From the NCBI RefSeq assembly GCF_018736105.1, contig NZ_CP076135.1, forward strand, positions 2,230,001 through 2,294,000: a DNA stretch of 64,000 bases, written 5' to 3'. A program made the position numbers and the translations under genes. Shown here one piece after another: positions 34,859 to 44,498 of this stretch. The notes under the pieces were generated by a model that ran no database searches, was not told the origin of the DNA, and saw nothing but the letters and a program-made list of their open reading frames with translations. The first letter of the stretch is position 1; every line of letters starts with the position of its first letter. This DNA is from Bradyrhizobium sediminis (GTDB taxonomy: Bacteria > Pseudomonadota > Alphaproteobacteria > Rhizobiales > Xanthobacteraceae).

Positions 34859-35545
34859 TTACGCTTGATTTCTGGGCTTCGTCAGGCTTTCCACGGCGGC
34901 CGGCAGATCGCGCATGTGATGGATCAGGAGGTCCGGCTTGAGCTCGGCGATCGGCACCTCGGTATAGCCGAATCCGACGCCGATCACGGGGACGCCGGCG
35001 CGGCGGGCGACGCCGACATCCGGTCCGGCATCGCCGACCATGATCGCGGCGGACGGGTGACCTCCGGCGCGCGCGATCGTCTCCCGCAGGAAGACCGGGT
35101 CCGGCTTCGAGACCCCGAAAGTGTCGGCGCCGCAGATCGCCGAAAACCGCGCACTGAGGCCCAACTGGTCGAGCAGCAGTTTCGACAGCCACTCCAGCTT
35201 GTTGGTGCAGACCGCGAACCGGCACCCGCGCGCGCTGAGCTCATCGAGCGCGTCCTCGAGCCCCTCGAACGGGCGGGAGGCGTCGGCGATATGTGCCGCA
35301 TAGTAATCGATGAAATCCCCCATCATCCGGTTGATGTCTTCGACGGAGGTGATGCGGCCGTCCACCTCCACGCCGCGTTCGATCAGCTTGCGGGCACCGG
35401 CGCCGATCATGTTGCGCGCGGCGTGCAGCGGCACTGCGGGCATACCCTCGCGGTCGAGCACGAAGTTGAGGGCGTTGATCAAATCGGGCGCCGTATCCAC
35501 CAGCGTGCCGTCGAGATCGAATACGATGATTCGGGCAGAGGTCAT
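34859..35545 (-). CDS. gph: Phosphoglycolate phosphatase-type HAD hydrolase
   Basis: Starting at ATG 35545 (M-T-S-A-R-I-I-V-F), the 228-residue enzyme has HAD motif [11 protein letters not shown], motif II V-C-T-N-K, motif III Lys in S-K-P-D-P, and motif [10 protein letters not shown]. The helical cap after motif I fits subclass I enzymes such as Gph, which removes 2-phosphoglycolate from oxygenase activity or DNA repair. It is divergent from rpiA, with about 190 bp between the starts. Confidence 0.88.
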   Translation of the reverse strand: MTSARIIVFDLDGTLVDTAPDLINALNFVLDREGMPAVPLHAARNMIGAGARKLIERGVEVDGRITSVEDINRMMGDFIDYYAAHIADASRPFEGLEDALDELSARGCRFAVCTNKLEWLSKLLLDQLGLSARFSAICGADTFGVSKPDPVFLRETIARAGGHPSAAIMVGDAGPDVGVARRAGVPVIGVGFGYTEVPIAELKPDLLIHHMRDLPAAVESLTKPRNQA

Positions 35546-35734
35546 GCGAAAACCGCTATCGGGCCCGGCGCGATCGTGCAAGTGGCTGAACGAGTCGTTT
35601 CTTCATCATGGCCGCCTTCATCAAATCCCCTTTATACCGCTGTTCCTCATCGCAAAACGACGCTAGACATGCCCCCGCCGGACAGCGCGGGTCGCGGGAC
35701 CGGCGGCGGCTTCCCAAAAAGGCATCGCACGCAC

Positions 35735-36433
35735 GTGAACATGGACGAATTGAAACGGCAGGCGGCGGCGCGCGCGCTCGAAGAAGTGCGCGACGGCATG
35801 AAGCTCGGCCTCGGCACCGGTTCGACCGCAAAGCACTTCGTCGATCTGCTCGGCGAAAAGGTGCGCGCCGGACTGAATGTGGTGGGCGTGCCGACATCGG
35901 AAGCCACCCGCATCCAGGCCGAGCAGTGCGGCGTCCGGCTGACCACGCTCGACGAGGTCGACCGGCTCGACCTCACGGTCGATGGCGCCGACGAAATCGA
36001 TCCTGCGCTCCATCTGATCAAGGGCGGCGGCGGAGCGCTGCTGCGCGAAAAGATCGTCGCGGCCGCGTCGGATCGCATGATCGTGATCGCCGACGATACC
36101 AAATGGGTCGATGTCCTCGGGCGTTTTCCGCTACCCGTCGAGGTCATTCCGTTCGGCCTCGCGGCGACGCGGCGCGCCATGGCCGGGGCATTTGCGGAAA
36201 GCGGCAATTCCGGGCAAATGGTGCTCCGGAAGGGTAAGGACGGCCACGTTTTTGTCACCGATGGCGGCCACTGGATTGTCGATGCCCATCTGGGCCGCAT
36301 ATCGGATGCGCCGCGGCTGGCGGGCCTGTTGACCGCCATTCCCGGCGTCGTCGAGCACGGACTGTTCATCGGTCTTGCCAGCCTGGCTGTGCTGGCGGGT
36401 GCTCAGGGAATTCGCGTTATCGAACGGCGGTGA
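35735..36433 (+). CDS. rpiA: Ribose-5-phosphate isomerase A
   Basis: The enzyme of 232 residues interconverts ribose 5-phosphate and ribulose 5-phosphate. I chose GTG 35735 (M-N-M-D-E-L-K-R-Q), though ATG 35741 is equally possible. Motifs are L-G-L-G-T-G-S-T-A near 27, D-G-A-D-E-I-D near 86 with catalytic acidic residues, [11 protein letters not shown] near 99 with the catalytic Lys/Glu, and V-E-H-G-L-F near the end. The frame is open far upstream to 34865, but that part is antisense to gph. It is followed 26 nt later by a DUF2059 gene. Confidence 0.94.
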   Translation: MNMDELKRQAAARALEEVRDGMKLGLGTGSTAKHFVDLLGEKVRAGLNVVGVPTSEATRIQAEQCGVRLTTLDEVDRLDLTVDGADEIDPALHLIKGGGGALLREKIVAAASDRMIVIADDTKWVDVLGRFPLPVEVIPFGLAATRRAMAGAFAESGNSGQMVLRKGKDGHVFVTDGGHWIVDAHLGRISDAPRLAGLLTAIPGVVEHGLFIGLASLAVLAGAQGIRVIERR

Positions 36434-36459
36434 CGCCGTTAATCCTAAGGAGACTTGGA

Positions 36460-37011
36460 ATGAAGCTTGTTTCGAAGACTTTGTCGGCCGCCGGTCTTGC
36501 GCTTGCATTGGCGGCGGTCGCCGCTCCTGCCTCCGCACAGCAGAAGCAGGCTGCGCCGGCCTCGGCGATGACTTCCTCGCTGCCCAAGCCGGGCACGCCG
36601 GCGGCGATGACCGCCGCCAGGGAAATCCTGCAGATGAAGAACGTGGCGGGGATGTACGCCGGCGCCGTGCCCGGTCTGGTCCAGAAGACCAAGGAGGCGC
36701 TGCTGCAGGCCAACCTGAACTACCAGAAGGACCTCAACGAGGTCGCCGTGACCGTCGCCCAGAAATTCGCCGGCCGCGAAAAGGAAATCGGCGAAGGCAT
36801 GGCCACCATCTACGCCAACGAGTTCACGGAGCAGGAATTGAAGGATCTGGCGACGTTCTACAAGTCGCCGCTCGGCCAGAAGCTGCTGGCGACGGAACCC
36901 CGGGCCATCGGGTTGAGCATGTCCTACATGAACGCCTGGGCGCAGAACTTTGCGGAAGTGATCAACGGCGAGTTCCGCGCCGAGATGCGCAAGCGCGGCA
37001 AGGAAATCTAG
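36460..37011 (+). CDS. Secreted DUF2059 protein
   Basis: The ATG at 36460 after AAGGAGAC gives 183 residues with a clear signal peptide (M-K-L-V-S-K-T-L then an Ala/Leu core, cleavage after A-S-A). The mature part is helical and contains E-F-T-E-Q-E-L-K-D-L-A-T-F-Y-K-S-P-L-G-Q-K, the core of DUF2059. Function unknown, periplasmic. It is close behind rpiA and may share its transcript. Confidence 0.88.
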   Translation: MKLVSKTLSAAGLALALAAVAAPASAQQKQAAPASAMTSSLPKPGTPAAMTAAREILQMKNVAGMYAGAVPGLVQKTKEALLQANLNYQKDLNEVAVTVAQKFAGREKEIGEGMATIYANEFTEQELKDLATFYKSPLGQKLLATEPRAIGLSMSYMNAWAQNFAEVINGEFRAEMRKRGKEI

Positions 37012-37019
37012 GCGTAGCG

Positions 37020-37088
37020 AGCGGCGAATGGAAGGCGCATCGCGGGCTCGGTCTGCCATTCGCCATTCGCTATTCGCCATCCGCAATT
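37020..37088. repeat. Short ATTCGC-type repeats between DUF2059 gene and gor
   Basis: Three near-copies of CATTCGC/TATTCGC run from 37056 to 37085, and an inverted GCGAATGG lies at 37024-37031. Such runs are common between genes in this bacterial group and may be replication or recombination debris. Confidence 0.5.
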
Positions 37089-37097
37089 GGGGCTGCC

Positions 37098-38471
37098 ATG
37101 GCTGAGTTCGACGTCGATCTGTTCGTGATCGGAGGTGGCTCCGGCGGGGTACGCGCCGCCCGGATCGCCGCCGGTTATGGCGCCAAGGTGATGATCGCCG
37201 AAGAGTACCGCATGGGCGGCACCTGCGTGATCCGCGGCTGTGTGCCGAAGAAGCTCCTGGTCTACGCTTCGCACATCCGCCACGACGTCGAGGATGCCGC
37301 CGGTTTCGGCTGGACTATTCCGCAGGCGACGTTCGACTGGCCGACGTTGATCGCCAACAAGGACAAGGAGATCGCGCGGCTGGAGGCGGCCTACACCACC
37401 AACGTCGAAAAATCCGGCGCCCGCGTGGTCAAGACCCGCGCGGTGTTCGAGGATCCGCATACGCTGCGGCTCGGCACCGGCGAGACCGTCACGGCGAAAC
37501 ACGTGCTGATCGCCACCGGCGGCGCGCCCAATCACGGCCAGGCCATCCCCGGCATCGAGCACGTGATCTCGTCCAACGAGGTGTTCCACCTGCCGCAATT
37601 GCCGAAGCGCATCGTGATCCAGGGCGGCGGCTATATCGCGCTGGAATTCGCCTGCATCTTCGCCGGCTTCGGAAGCGACGTGACCTTGATCTACCGCGGC
37701 GAGAACATCCTGCGCGGTTTCGACGAGGACGTCCGCAGCCACGTCCGCGACGAGATGGAGAAGGACGGCATCACGATTCTCACCGGCTGCACCGTCAACA
37801 AGGTCGACAAGCACGGCAGGGAGTTCACCAGCCATCTGTCGAACGGCTCCAGCATCGCCTCGGACCAGGTGATGTTCGCGATCGGGCGGCATCCGGCGGT
37901 GGCCAATCTCGGGCTGGAGAAAACCGGCGTCGCCATCAATCCCGACAATGGCGGCATCGCGGTCGACGGTTTCTCGCGGACGTCGGTGCCGCACATCTAC
38001 GCGATCGGCGACGTCACCCATCGCATCAATCTCACGCCGGTCGCGATCCGCGAGGGTCATGCGTTCGCCGACACCGTGTTCGGCAAGCAGACGGTCGAGG
38101 TCGACCATGCGGACATTCCGACCGCGGTGTTTTCGCAGCCCGAGGTCGGCACCGTCGGGCTGACGGAAGCCCAGGCCCGCGCCGGCTTCGCCCGTGTCGA
38201 CATCTACAAGGCGAGCTTCCGCCCGATGAAGGCGACGCTGTCGGGCCGCGACACGCGGATGCTGATGAAGCTCGTGGTCGACGCCTCGACCGACCGCGTC
38301 GTCGGCTGTCACATCGTCGGCGACGGCGCCGCCGAGATAGTCCAGGTGCTTGGCATCGCCGTGAAGATGAAGGCGACCAAGGCCGATTTCGACGCCACCA
38401 TGGCGCTGCATCCGACCGCGGCGGAAGAGCTGGTGACGATGCAGACGCCGAGCGCGCGGCATGTGCGGTAA
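37098..38471 (+). CDS. gor: Glutathione-disulfide reductase
   Basis: The 457-residue flavoenzyme reduces glutathione disulfide with NADPH in the cytoplasm. Seen: FAD fold I-G-G-G-S-G-G-V-R-A-A-R, redox pair G-G-T-C-V-I-R-G-C-V-P-K-K near 43-55, NADP fold Q-G-G-G-Y-I-A-L-E-F-A with arginines R-G-E-N-I-L-R favouring NADPH, Y-A-I-G-D-V-T and the C-terminal H-P-T-A-A-E-E with the catalytic base. The ATG at 37098 gives the normal length; the open frame from 36375 overlaps other genes. Confidence 0.95.
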   Translation: MAEFDVDLFVIGGGSGGVRAARIAAGYGAKVMIAEEYRMGGTCVIRGCVPKKLLVYASHIRHDVEDAAGFGWTIPQATFDWPTLIANKDKEIARLEAAYTTNVEKSGARVVKTRAVFEDPHTLRLGTGETVTAKHVLIATGGAPNHGQAIPGIEHVISSNEVFHLPQLPKRIVIQGGGYIALEFACIFAGFGSDVTLIYRGENILRGFDEDVRSHVRDEMEKDGITILTGCTVNKVDKHGREFTSHLSNGSSIASDQVMFAIGRHPAVANLGLEKTGVAINPDNGGIAVDGFSRTSVPHIYAIGDVTHRINLTPVAIREGHAFADTVFGKQTVEVDHADIPTAVFSQPEVGTVGLTEAQARAGFARVDIYKASFRPMKATLSGRDTRMLMKLVVDASTDRVVGCHIVGDGAAEIVQVLGIAVKMKATKADFDATMALHPTAAEELVTMQTPSARHVR

Positions 38472-38638
38472 GCGGCGGAGTAGCGGGCTTCCAGCGAACC
38501 CTGCGACGCAGCGGAATTTTCTGCAGTGCGTCACAAGCGAACCTTCCGAATAGCCGCAGGGCTTTCCCCTGAGTGGCTCAGCTGTTACTGTCCCGATCGA
38601 GAGCCTGAATGGCCCACGAAACGACGGGGAGATGACGG

Positions 38639-39601
38639 ATGGCAAGATTGTCCGTGACGATGGCCGGCGCTGCCGTGCTGGTCGGTGTGCTGGCTGCTCT
38701 ACCGGCGCCCGCGACGGCGCAATATCCCGACCGCCCCATCAAGATGATCGTGCCATGGGCCGCCGGCGGCGATACCGACAACATCTTCCGGCCGTTCGCC
38801 GTCGAATTGCAGAAGCACATTGGCCAGCCCGTGGTGATCGCCAATGTCGGCGGCGCCTCCGGCACGGTCGGCGCGCGCGAGGCCAAGAACGCGGCGCCCG
38901 ACGGCTATACCGTCTACGCGGTGCACGACTATATCCATCTGACGTTCTACGCCGGCATCAGCGACGTCAAATACAGCGACTTCGAACCGATCTGCCTGGT
39001 CGCAGCGACGCCCTCGGTGCTGACCGCAAGCGCCAAGACGCCCTGGAAGAACTGGCAGGAGCTCGCCGCCGACGCCAAGAAGCGGCCGGGCGAGATCACG
39101 GTCGGCGCCACGCTCGGCTCGACCAGCCATATCTTCCCGGCATTGATCGAGAAGCAGGCCGGCGTGAAATTCAAATTCGTGTCCTATGAAGGCCTGGCGC
39201 CGCGGATGAACGCGCTGCTCGGCGGCCACATCAACCTCACCGATTCCAACCTGACGCAGAAGGGCAAGGTCGAAGCCGGGCTGCTGCGCTTCATCGCAAT
39301 CGCCAGCGAGAAGCGCGATCCGGAATCGCCCGACGTGCCGACGCTCAAGGAACTCGGCATGAACATCGTGTTCGAGGTGGTGCGCGGCCTCCTGGTTCCC
39401 AAAGGGACACCCGCGCCGGTGCGCGCCAAGCTCGAGGATGCCTGCACCAAGGCGACCAAGGAGCCGGCCTTCGCCCAGGCGATGAAGGTGCAGGGCACCC
39501 GCGTGGCGTTCCTCAATGCCAATGACTATGGCAAGTTTCTCGCCAGGATCGACGACGAGAACAAGGTCATCATGACCGATCTCGGCCTGATCAAGAAATG
39601 A
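38639..39601 (+). CDS. tctC: Tripartite tricarboxylate transporter substrate-binding protein (TctC/Bug)
   Basis: The 320-residue protein has a Sec signal peptide (residues 1-27, cleaved after A-T-A) and the Bug fold: Y-P-D-R-P-I-K-M-I-V-P-W-A-A-G-G-D-T-D at the mature start, V-G-G-A-S-G-T-V-G-A-R-E-A near 80 and P-D-G-Y-T. It delivers carboxylates to TctAB. The ATGA overlap with tctB shows an operon. The N-terminal A-A-G-G-D-T-D replaces the common P-G-G-x-x-D. Confidence 0.9.
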   Translation: MARLSVTMAGAAVLVGVLAALPAPATAQYPDRPIKMIVPWAAGGDTDNIFRPFAVELQKHIGQPVVIANVGGASGTVGAREAKNAAPDGYTVYAVHDYIHLTFYAGISDVKYSDFEPICLVAATPSVLTASAKTPWKNWQELAADAKKRPGEITVGATLGSTSHIFPALIEKQAGVKFKFVSYEGLAPRMNALLGGHINLTDSNLTQKGKVEAGLLRFIAIASEKRDPESPDVPTLKELGMNIVFEVVRGLLVPKGTPAPVRAKLEDACTKATKEPAFAQAMKVQGTRVAFLNANDYGKFLARIDDENKVIMTDLGLIKK

Positions 39602-40077
39602 GCATCGGCCGCGATGGAATTGCCGGGCTGGTCCTGCTCGCGATCAGCCTGGTCCTCCTGGTCCAGTCGTTCCAGCTGCCGTCCCTTCCCATCGTTCCGG
39701 TCGGGCCGGGCTTCTACCCGGCCATCGTGCTGTCCTTCATGGCGGCCGCGAGCGCGCTATTGGTGCTGCAGGACCTCTTGAGCCGTCGCGCGCCGGCCGC
39801 AGCCACAGCACCCGACACACCCAGGCGGAATTATCGCCTGGTGGTGATCGCATTCGCGATCGTCGGTGGTTATGTGGCGCTGCTGCCGCTGTTGGGATTT
39901 CGCGTCGCCACGGTCCTGTTCGTCGGGGCGCTGCAGGCCGCATTGGGCCGGCCGCGAACCGCGCGGCAATGGGCGGTGCTCGCCGCAATCGCGCTCGGCA
40001 CCGCCGCGGTGGGCTATCTCATCTTCGAACGCTATCTGCTGGTGCTGCTGCCGCGCGGCGCGTGGACGGGTTTCTGA
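39598..40077 (+). CDS. tctB: Tripartite tricarboxylate transporter small subunit TctB
   Basis: This 159-residue membrane protein has four hydrophobic segments and the F-Y-P-x-I-V motif (G-P-G-F-Y-P-A-I-V) near residue 38 that marks TctB. The start overlaps tctC by 4 bp and the stop TGATG overlaps tctA by one base. A helix with R-R-N-Y-R-L-V-V-I follows a loop rich in alanine and proline. Confidence 0.85.
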   Translation: MSIGRDGIAGLVLLAISLVLLVQSFQLPSLPIVPVGPGFYPAIVLSFMAAASALLVLQDLLSRRAPAAATAPDTPRRNYRLVVIAFAIVGGYVALLPLLGFRVATVLFVGALQAALGRPRTARQWAVLAAIALGTAAVGYLIFERYLLVLLPRGAWTGF

Positions 40078-41600
40078 TGCTCGATCTGCTCTGGCACGGC
40101 CTCGTCAACGTCGCCCAGTGGAAATATATGTTTCCGCTGTTTGCCGGCACGTTCATCGGCGTGATCGGCGGCTCGCTGCCGGGCGTCACCATCACCATGA
40201 CGGTGATCGTGGTGTTGCCGTTCACCTACGGGCTCGATCCGCTGGCGGGCCTTGCGGCGATGACCGGCGTCTATGTCGGGGGCTCGACCGGCGGCCTCAT
40301 CGCCTGCTGCCTGCTCGGCATCCCCGGCTCGCCGGCGTCGATCGCCACCACCTTCGACGGCTTCCCGATGTCGCGCAACGGCGAGCCGGGCCGCGCCATC
40401 TGGCTCGGCGTCTGGGCGTCGGTCTGGGGCGGCCTGCTCGGCGCCCTGTTCCTGGTGTTCCTCACCGGGCCGCTGGCGGCGATCGCGCTGGAATTCGGGC
40501 CGTGGGAATACTTCTCGCTGTTCGTGCTCGCCATGGCGATGGTGGCGGGGCTCACCGAATCCTCGCTGCTGAAGGGACTGATCTCGACCGCGATCGGGCT
40601 GTTGATCACGGTGGTCGGCCACGATCCGATCGGCAGCGTGCCGCGCTTCACCTTCGGCTCGGAGTTCATCGGCGGCGGCTTTCCGTTCCTCCCGGTGCTG
40701 ATCGGTATTTTCGCCTTCGCGCAGATCATGACCGATCTGGAGAAGCTCAATCTGCCGCACGGCCATGCGCCGGAATCGCTGGCCGGGATCAGGCTCGAGC
40801 GCTTCTCGCACCTCAAGGTCAACCTGGAAATCTTCAGGCAGCCGTTCCTGCTCGGATGGGCGACGATCGTCGGGCTGATCATTGGCATCCTGCCGGCGAT
40901 CGGCGGCAGCGCGTCGAGCGTGATGGCCTATGACCAGGCCAAAAAGTTCTCGAAGACGCCGGAGCGTTTCGGCAAGGGCCACCCCGAGGGCATCATCGCC
41001 TCGGAAGCCTCCAACAACGCCAATGTCTCGGGCTCGCTGATGACCATCATGGCATTCGGCATTCCCGGTGACGCCGTCACCGCCGTGATGCTCGGCGCGA
41101 TGACGATCCACGGCATTCAGTCGGGGCCGCTGTTCATCTCGCAGAACCCCGACCTCGCCTATGGCATCTATGCGGCCTACATCCTGGCGCACCCCTGCAT
41201 GCTCTTGATCTGCGTCGCGCTGATGCCGTTGATGCTGCGCGTGACCTCGGTGCGGATGGCGGTGCTGGCGCCGGTCGTGCTGGTGCTCTGCGTCGTCGGC
41301 GCCTACGCGCTCAACAACACCATGCAGAGCGTCTACGTGCTGCTGCTGTTCGGCGTCGTCGGCTATGGGCTGGTCAAGCTCGGCTTTCCGCTCGCGCCCC
41401 TTATCCTGGGCCTCATTCTCGGCGACCAGATCGAGATCAACCTGGTGCGAGCGATCATGACCGACGCCGATCCCTGGCTGTTCCTGACCCGGCCGATATC
41501 CGGCGGGCTGCTGCTGGCGGCGGTGGCCTCGGTGGTGGCGGCGATATGGCAGCATATGCGCCACCAGAAGCGGGTGATCGAGGAAGAGCCGGATTTCTGA
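40077..41600 (+). CDS. tctA: Tripartite tricarboxylate transporter large permease TctA
   Basis: From the ATG overlapping the tctB stop, the permease has 507 residues and about ten to twelve membrane segments. G-V-I-G-G-S-L-P-G-V-T-I-T near 28-40, G-V-Y-V-G-G-S-T-G-G-L near 65 and G-I-P-G-S-P-A-S, and in the second half G-I-L-P-A-I-G-G-S-A-S-S and A-S-E-A-S-N-N-A-N-V-S-G-S with F-G-I-P-G-D, are the repeated TctA motifs. It translocates the carboxylate bound by TctC using a proton or sodium gradient. Confidence 0.92.
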   Translation: MLDLLWHGLVNVAQWKYMFPLFAGTFIGVIGGSLPGVTITMTVIVVLPFTYGLDPLAGLAAMTGVYVGGSTGGLIACCLLGIPGSPASIATTFDGFPMSRNGEPGRAIWLGVWASVWGGLLGALFLVFLTGPLAAIALEFGPWEYFSLFVLAMAMVAGLTESSLLKGLISTAIGLLITVVGHDPIGSVPRFTFGSEFIGGGFPFLPVLIGIFAFAQIMTDLEKLNLPHGHAPESLAGIRLERFSHLKVNLEIFRQPFLLGWATIVGLIIGILPAIGGSASSVMAYDQAKKFSKTPERFGKGHPEGIIASEASNNANVSGSLMTIMAFGIPGDAVTAVMLGAMTIHGIQSGPLFISQNPDLAYGIYAAYILAHPCMLLICVALMPLMLRVTSVRMAVLAPVVLVLCVVGAYALNNTMQSVYVLLLFGVVGYGLVKLGFPLAPLILGLILGDQIEINLVRAIMTDADPWLFLTRPISGGLLLAAVASVVAAIWQHMRHQKRVIEEEPDF

Positions 41601-41613
41601 ACCGAGGTACCCG

Positions 41614-42444
41614 ATGGCCAATGTGGAGAAAAGCGTGCGGCCTGATCTGCGGATTGCGGTGGTCGGGCTCGGCGCTGTCGGCACCAGGGTGGTGGAGGCG
41701 CTGGACCGGGGCATCGATGGCCTGGTGCTATCAGCGGTGTCGGTGCAGAACCCCGAAAAGCACCGCAGCCGGCTTGCCGGTCTGACGCGAACGCCTGCCG
41801 TCCTGCCGATCGAGGCGCTGGTCGATGTCGCCGACATCGTCATCGAATGCGCCCCGAGCAGGCTCGTCCGCTCGATCGTCGCGCCGTTCGTAACAGGCGG
41901 AAAGATCGCAATCGTGCTCAGCGCCGGTGCGCTGCTCGATCACGAAGACCTCATTGAACTGGCGAAGCGGAACGGCGGCCAGATCGTGGTGCCCACAGGC
42001 GCGCTGATCGGGCTCGACGCCGTGACCGCCGCAGCGGTCGGGAAGATCCATTCGGTCCGGATGGTCACCCGGAAGCCGGTCCGCGGGCTCGCCGGCGCTC
42101 CCTATGTCGTCGAAAACGACATCGACATCGAGCGGATTACCGAGCCTCTCAAAATATTCGACGGCACGGCGCGCGAGGCGGCGAAGGGATTTCCGGCCAA
42201 TGTGAATGTCGCCGCCGCGCTGTCGCTGGCCGGGATCGGTCCCGATCGAACGACGATCGAGATCTGGGCCGATCCCAAAGTGACGCGTAACATGCACCGG
42301 ATCGACGTGGAATCCGATTCCGCCCGCTTTTCCATGTCGATCGAGAATATCCCCTCGGAAAACCCGAAGACGGGTCTCATCACCGCGCTGTCCGTCATTG
42401 CCTGTCTTCGCAAGCTGCGCGCACCGCTTCGTGTCGGAACGTGA
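41614..42444 (+). CDS. L-aspartate dehydrogenase-like oxidoreductase
   Basis: The 276-residue protein has a Rossmann motif V-V-G-L-G-A-V-G-T near residues 16-24 and the aspartate dehydrogenase C-terminal block G-F-P-A-N-V-N-V-A-A-A-L-S-L-A-G-I-G with I-E-I-W-A-D-P. V-P-T-G-A-L-I-G-L-D-A-V near 128 is also typical. NadX-type members make iminoaspartate for NAD synthesis or deaminate aspartate-like acids. The gene starts 13 nt after tctA, so it may act on the imported solute rather than in NAD synthesis (inference). Confidence 0.8.
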   Translation: MANVEKSVRPDLRIAVVGLGAVGTRVVEALDRGIDGLVLSAVSVQNPEKHRSRLAGLTRTPAVLPIEALVDVADIVIECAPSRLVRSIVAPFVTGGKIAIVLSAGALLDHEDLIELAKRNGGQIVVPTGALIGLDAVTAAAVGKIHSVRMVTRKPVRGLAGAPYVVENDIDIERITEPLKIFDGTAREAAKGFPANVNVAAALSLAGIGPDRTTIEIWADPKVTRNMHRIDVESDSARFSMSIENIPSENPKTGLITALSVIACLRKLRAPLRVGT

Positions 42445-42514
42445 GGGAAGCCATGATCCTGCAACGATCTTGTGCGCCTGTTGAGCGGTTCGGCGCCCAT
42501 TACGGAGAGCTTCC

Positions 42515-43654
42515 ATGAGGCGGTTGCTTGGCTTGCTCGGACAGGCGGCGCTGCTGGTCGTCGTGTGGGCCGCTATCTTCGAGGCCGGGTTGCGGATGCA
42601 GCAGTATTTCGGTCCGCTGTACGATCTCGAATTGGCGAAGGTCGGTCTGGACTGGGAATCCGACGTCTTGAACCACAAGCCGGAACCGGAAAACCAGAAC
42701 CTGTGCATTTATGGCGATCTGACCGGCTTCAGCTACCAGCGATCCTTCGACGTCAACGGCATCAGGATCATCGACGATACGGAACTGCTGGCCGGATGTA
42801 AGAATCCGGTTTCGGTGCTGTTCCTCGGCGATTCCTTCATGGAAGGCTACGACGCAAAGAACACGCTGCCGTATCACGTCGCAAGATACTTCAAGACGGA
42901 GCGGGGGGTCTGCCTGAAAACCTACAACGCCGGATATACCTCCTATTCTCCGGCCATCTTCGTGCCGCAGGCGAGGAAGCTGCTGCCGATCCTGCGTCCC
43001 GACTATGTCGTGGTGGACATCGACGAGACCGATCTGTACGACGACTTCGCGCGATACCGCAAGCTGATCGTCCGCAACGAAGGCGGTCAGAATGTCGGCG
43101 TCAAGGCGTCGCCGATCGGACACGAATGCAGCGTCGGCCTGATGGAGGCCCGCCAGCATCCGTCATATCTGAGGCGGCTGGCGGCAAAGCTCTGGCACAC
43201 CTATGTGCGCATGCCGGCGGTGATCGAGAAATACCGGTCGGGCCTCGCGATGTTTTCCTATTCGCGGGACCATGGCCCCGATCTGGAACGAAAATATTCC
43301 GAGCCGCTGGCGGTTTTCAGGCAGAACCTGCAGGAGCTGGCCGGGGTCCTGAAGGAATACACCAGGGACGGCAGCCAGGTGCTGTTCGTCTCGCACCCGC
43401 ATCTTCAGCATATGAAACCCGACGCCGCGGGCCGCGTCTGGAACGATCTCGTCAGTTCGTCGGTGCGCCAGACCAGCCTTGCCAACCACTTCCTCTACTT
43501 CAACGCCACCGAGACCTTGAAGCAGCGGTCCGGATCGCACCCCGAGGCGCTCTACTGGAAGTACGACATGCATTTCAGTTTCGAGGGACTGAAGGAATAT
43601 TCCACTGCGGTCGCGGAGTTCATGGCCTCGAACATGGTCAAGCCGAAGGACTGA
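42515..43654 (+). CDS. Membrane-anchored SGNH/GDSL-hydrolase-like protein
   Basis: This 379-residue protein has one N-terminal membrane segment (residues 4-24) and a periplasmic domain. L-F-L-G-D-S-F-M-E-G near residue 108 gives the block I nucleophile Ser, and the C-terminal K-Y-D-M-H-F-S-F-E-G supplies the His in the D-x-x-H layout. Such proteins include acetyltransferases or esterases acting on extracellular polysaccharide, but no polysaccharide genes are adjacent. The ATG follows GAGAGCTTCC. Confidence 0.75.
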   Translation: MRRLLGLLGQAALLVVVWAAIFEAGLRMQQYFGPLYDLELAKVGLDWESDVLNHKPEPENQNLCIYGDLTGFSYQRSFDVNGIRIIDDTELLAGCKNPVSVLFLGDSFMEGYDAKNTLPYHVARYFKTERGVCLKTYNAGYTSYSPAIFVPQARKLLPILRPDYVVVDIDETDLYDDFARYRKLIVRNEGGQNVGVKASPIGHECSVGLMEARQHPSYLRRLAAKLWHTYVRMPAVIEKYRSGLAMFSYSRDHGPDLERKYSEPLAVFRQNLQELAGVLKEYTRDGSQVLFVSHPHLQHMKPDAAGRVWNDLVSSSVRQTSLANHFLYFNATETLKQRSGSHPEALYWKYDMHFSFEGLKEYSTAVAEFMASNMVKPKD

Positions 43655-43744
43655 CCGCGGCGACAAACCCTTAAATTGCAAGGCAATGCGCTAAGCAGAG
43701 CTTTACGGGTGCGCCTTCAAGCTGATTTGCTAGTCCAACGATGG

Positions 43745-44029
43745 ATGATGGTCGTCATGACTCCTGATGGGCCAAGGTTGAAGGTACAGCGCGAACCGCG
43801 CCGGCAGGTGGACAAACAGCCGGCCTGGTTTACCGTCGACGACGGCATGACGCGGCGCGCATGCTTCGTGCTGGACGTCTCGCCGGGCGGCGCCAAAATC
43901 GTGACGGATCAGGTGATAGACGTCAGGGACAGGTTCAAACTTGCGCTGGTGCCGGATCATCCGAAGCGCCAGCCCTGCGAAGTGGTTTGGCGTCGCGGCA
44001 AGACCTACGGTCTGAAATTCATTCCCTGA
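43745..44029 (+). CDS. PilZ-domain protein
   Basis: From ATG 43745 this is a 94-residue single-domain protein. R-E-P-R-R-Q near residues 15-20 is the R-x-x-x-R c-di-GMP-binding arm, and D-V-S-P-G-G-A-K near 47 is the D-x-S-x-x-G half. Both arms are kept, so c-di-GMP binding is plausible. Other starts (43676, 43757) are possible. The target pathway is unknown. Confidence 0.85.
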   Translation: MMVVMTPDGPRLKVQREPRRQVDKQPAWFTVDDGMTRRACFVLDVSPGGAKIVTDQVIDVRDRFKLALVPDHPKRQPCEVVWRRGKTYGLKFIP

Positions 44030-44200
44030 TCCCGGTGGAATTTGTCCGCTGTAGCGCGCAGCCCGCCATGGGCTTCCAGCCGGACTGACCCGGCTTCCGC
44101 CTCCGTGCGGCCGGCCTCGCGAATGGATTTTTCAGCCGCCGGGGAACCTTCGGCTTGCTCGCGACGTTATCGCTTAAGACCTATTTTAGGCGAGCTTCCC

Positions 44201-44431
44201 ATGAGCGAGCGGGAGCTTTTTCGACGCGTGGCGCTTCACTTCGGGATGGGAGCGACCCTGGGCGCTCTTTTCATAATGTCGCTCCTTGTCCTGAACGTCC
44301 AGAGCATCTCGCATGTCGTGCTGCGCAGCACGAGCCCGATCACGGCCACGATCATTCTGGTGACCGGCGCTTCCATGTATTTTGCCTTTTGGCGCGGCCA
44401 TCACCGGATTCTATTTTATGATCATGGATGA
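44201..44431 (+). CDS. Small membrane protein of unknown function
   Basis: A 76-residue frame from ATG 44201 (M-S-E-R-E-L-F-R-R-V) has two membrane helices, about residues 16-34 and 43-62, with a basic N-terminus and an H-H-R-I-L-F-Y-D-H-G tail. The open frame continues upstream to 44042 but those residues look non-coding. No family recognised. Confidence 0.55.
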   Translation: MSERELFRRVALHFGMGATLGALFIMSLLVLNVQSISHVVLRSTSPITATIILVTGASMYFAFWRGHHRILFYDHG

Positions 44432-44498
44432 AGATTATCCGAAGGGCGGCCGTCGCTGACGTCCGATGCGAGACCGTCGGGGAGTTCTGCAGCCACAA

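Noticed and set aside
34865..36433. Open frame of 522 codons containing rpiA
   Set aside because: The upstream part is antisense to gph and has no RpiA similarity; the family start is at 35735/35741.
37056..37085. ATTCGC repeats as a CRISPR array
   Set aside because: Units are 7-8 nt and contiguous, with no spacers and no cas genes.
36375..38471. Open frame of 698 codons containing gor
   Set aside because: The first 241 codons overlap the DUF2059 gene in another frame; Gor begins at 37098.
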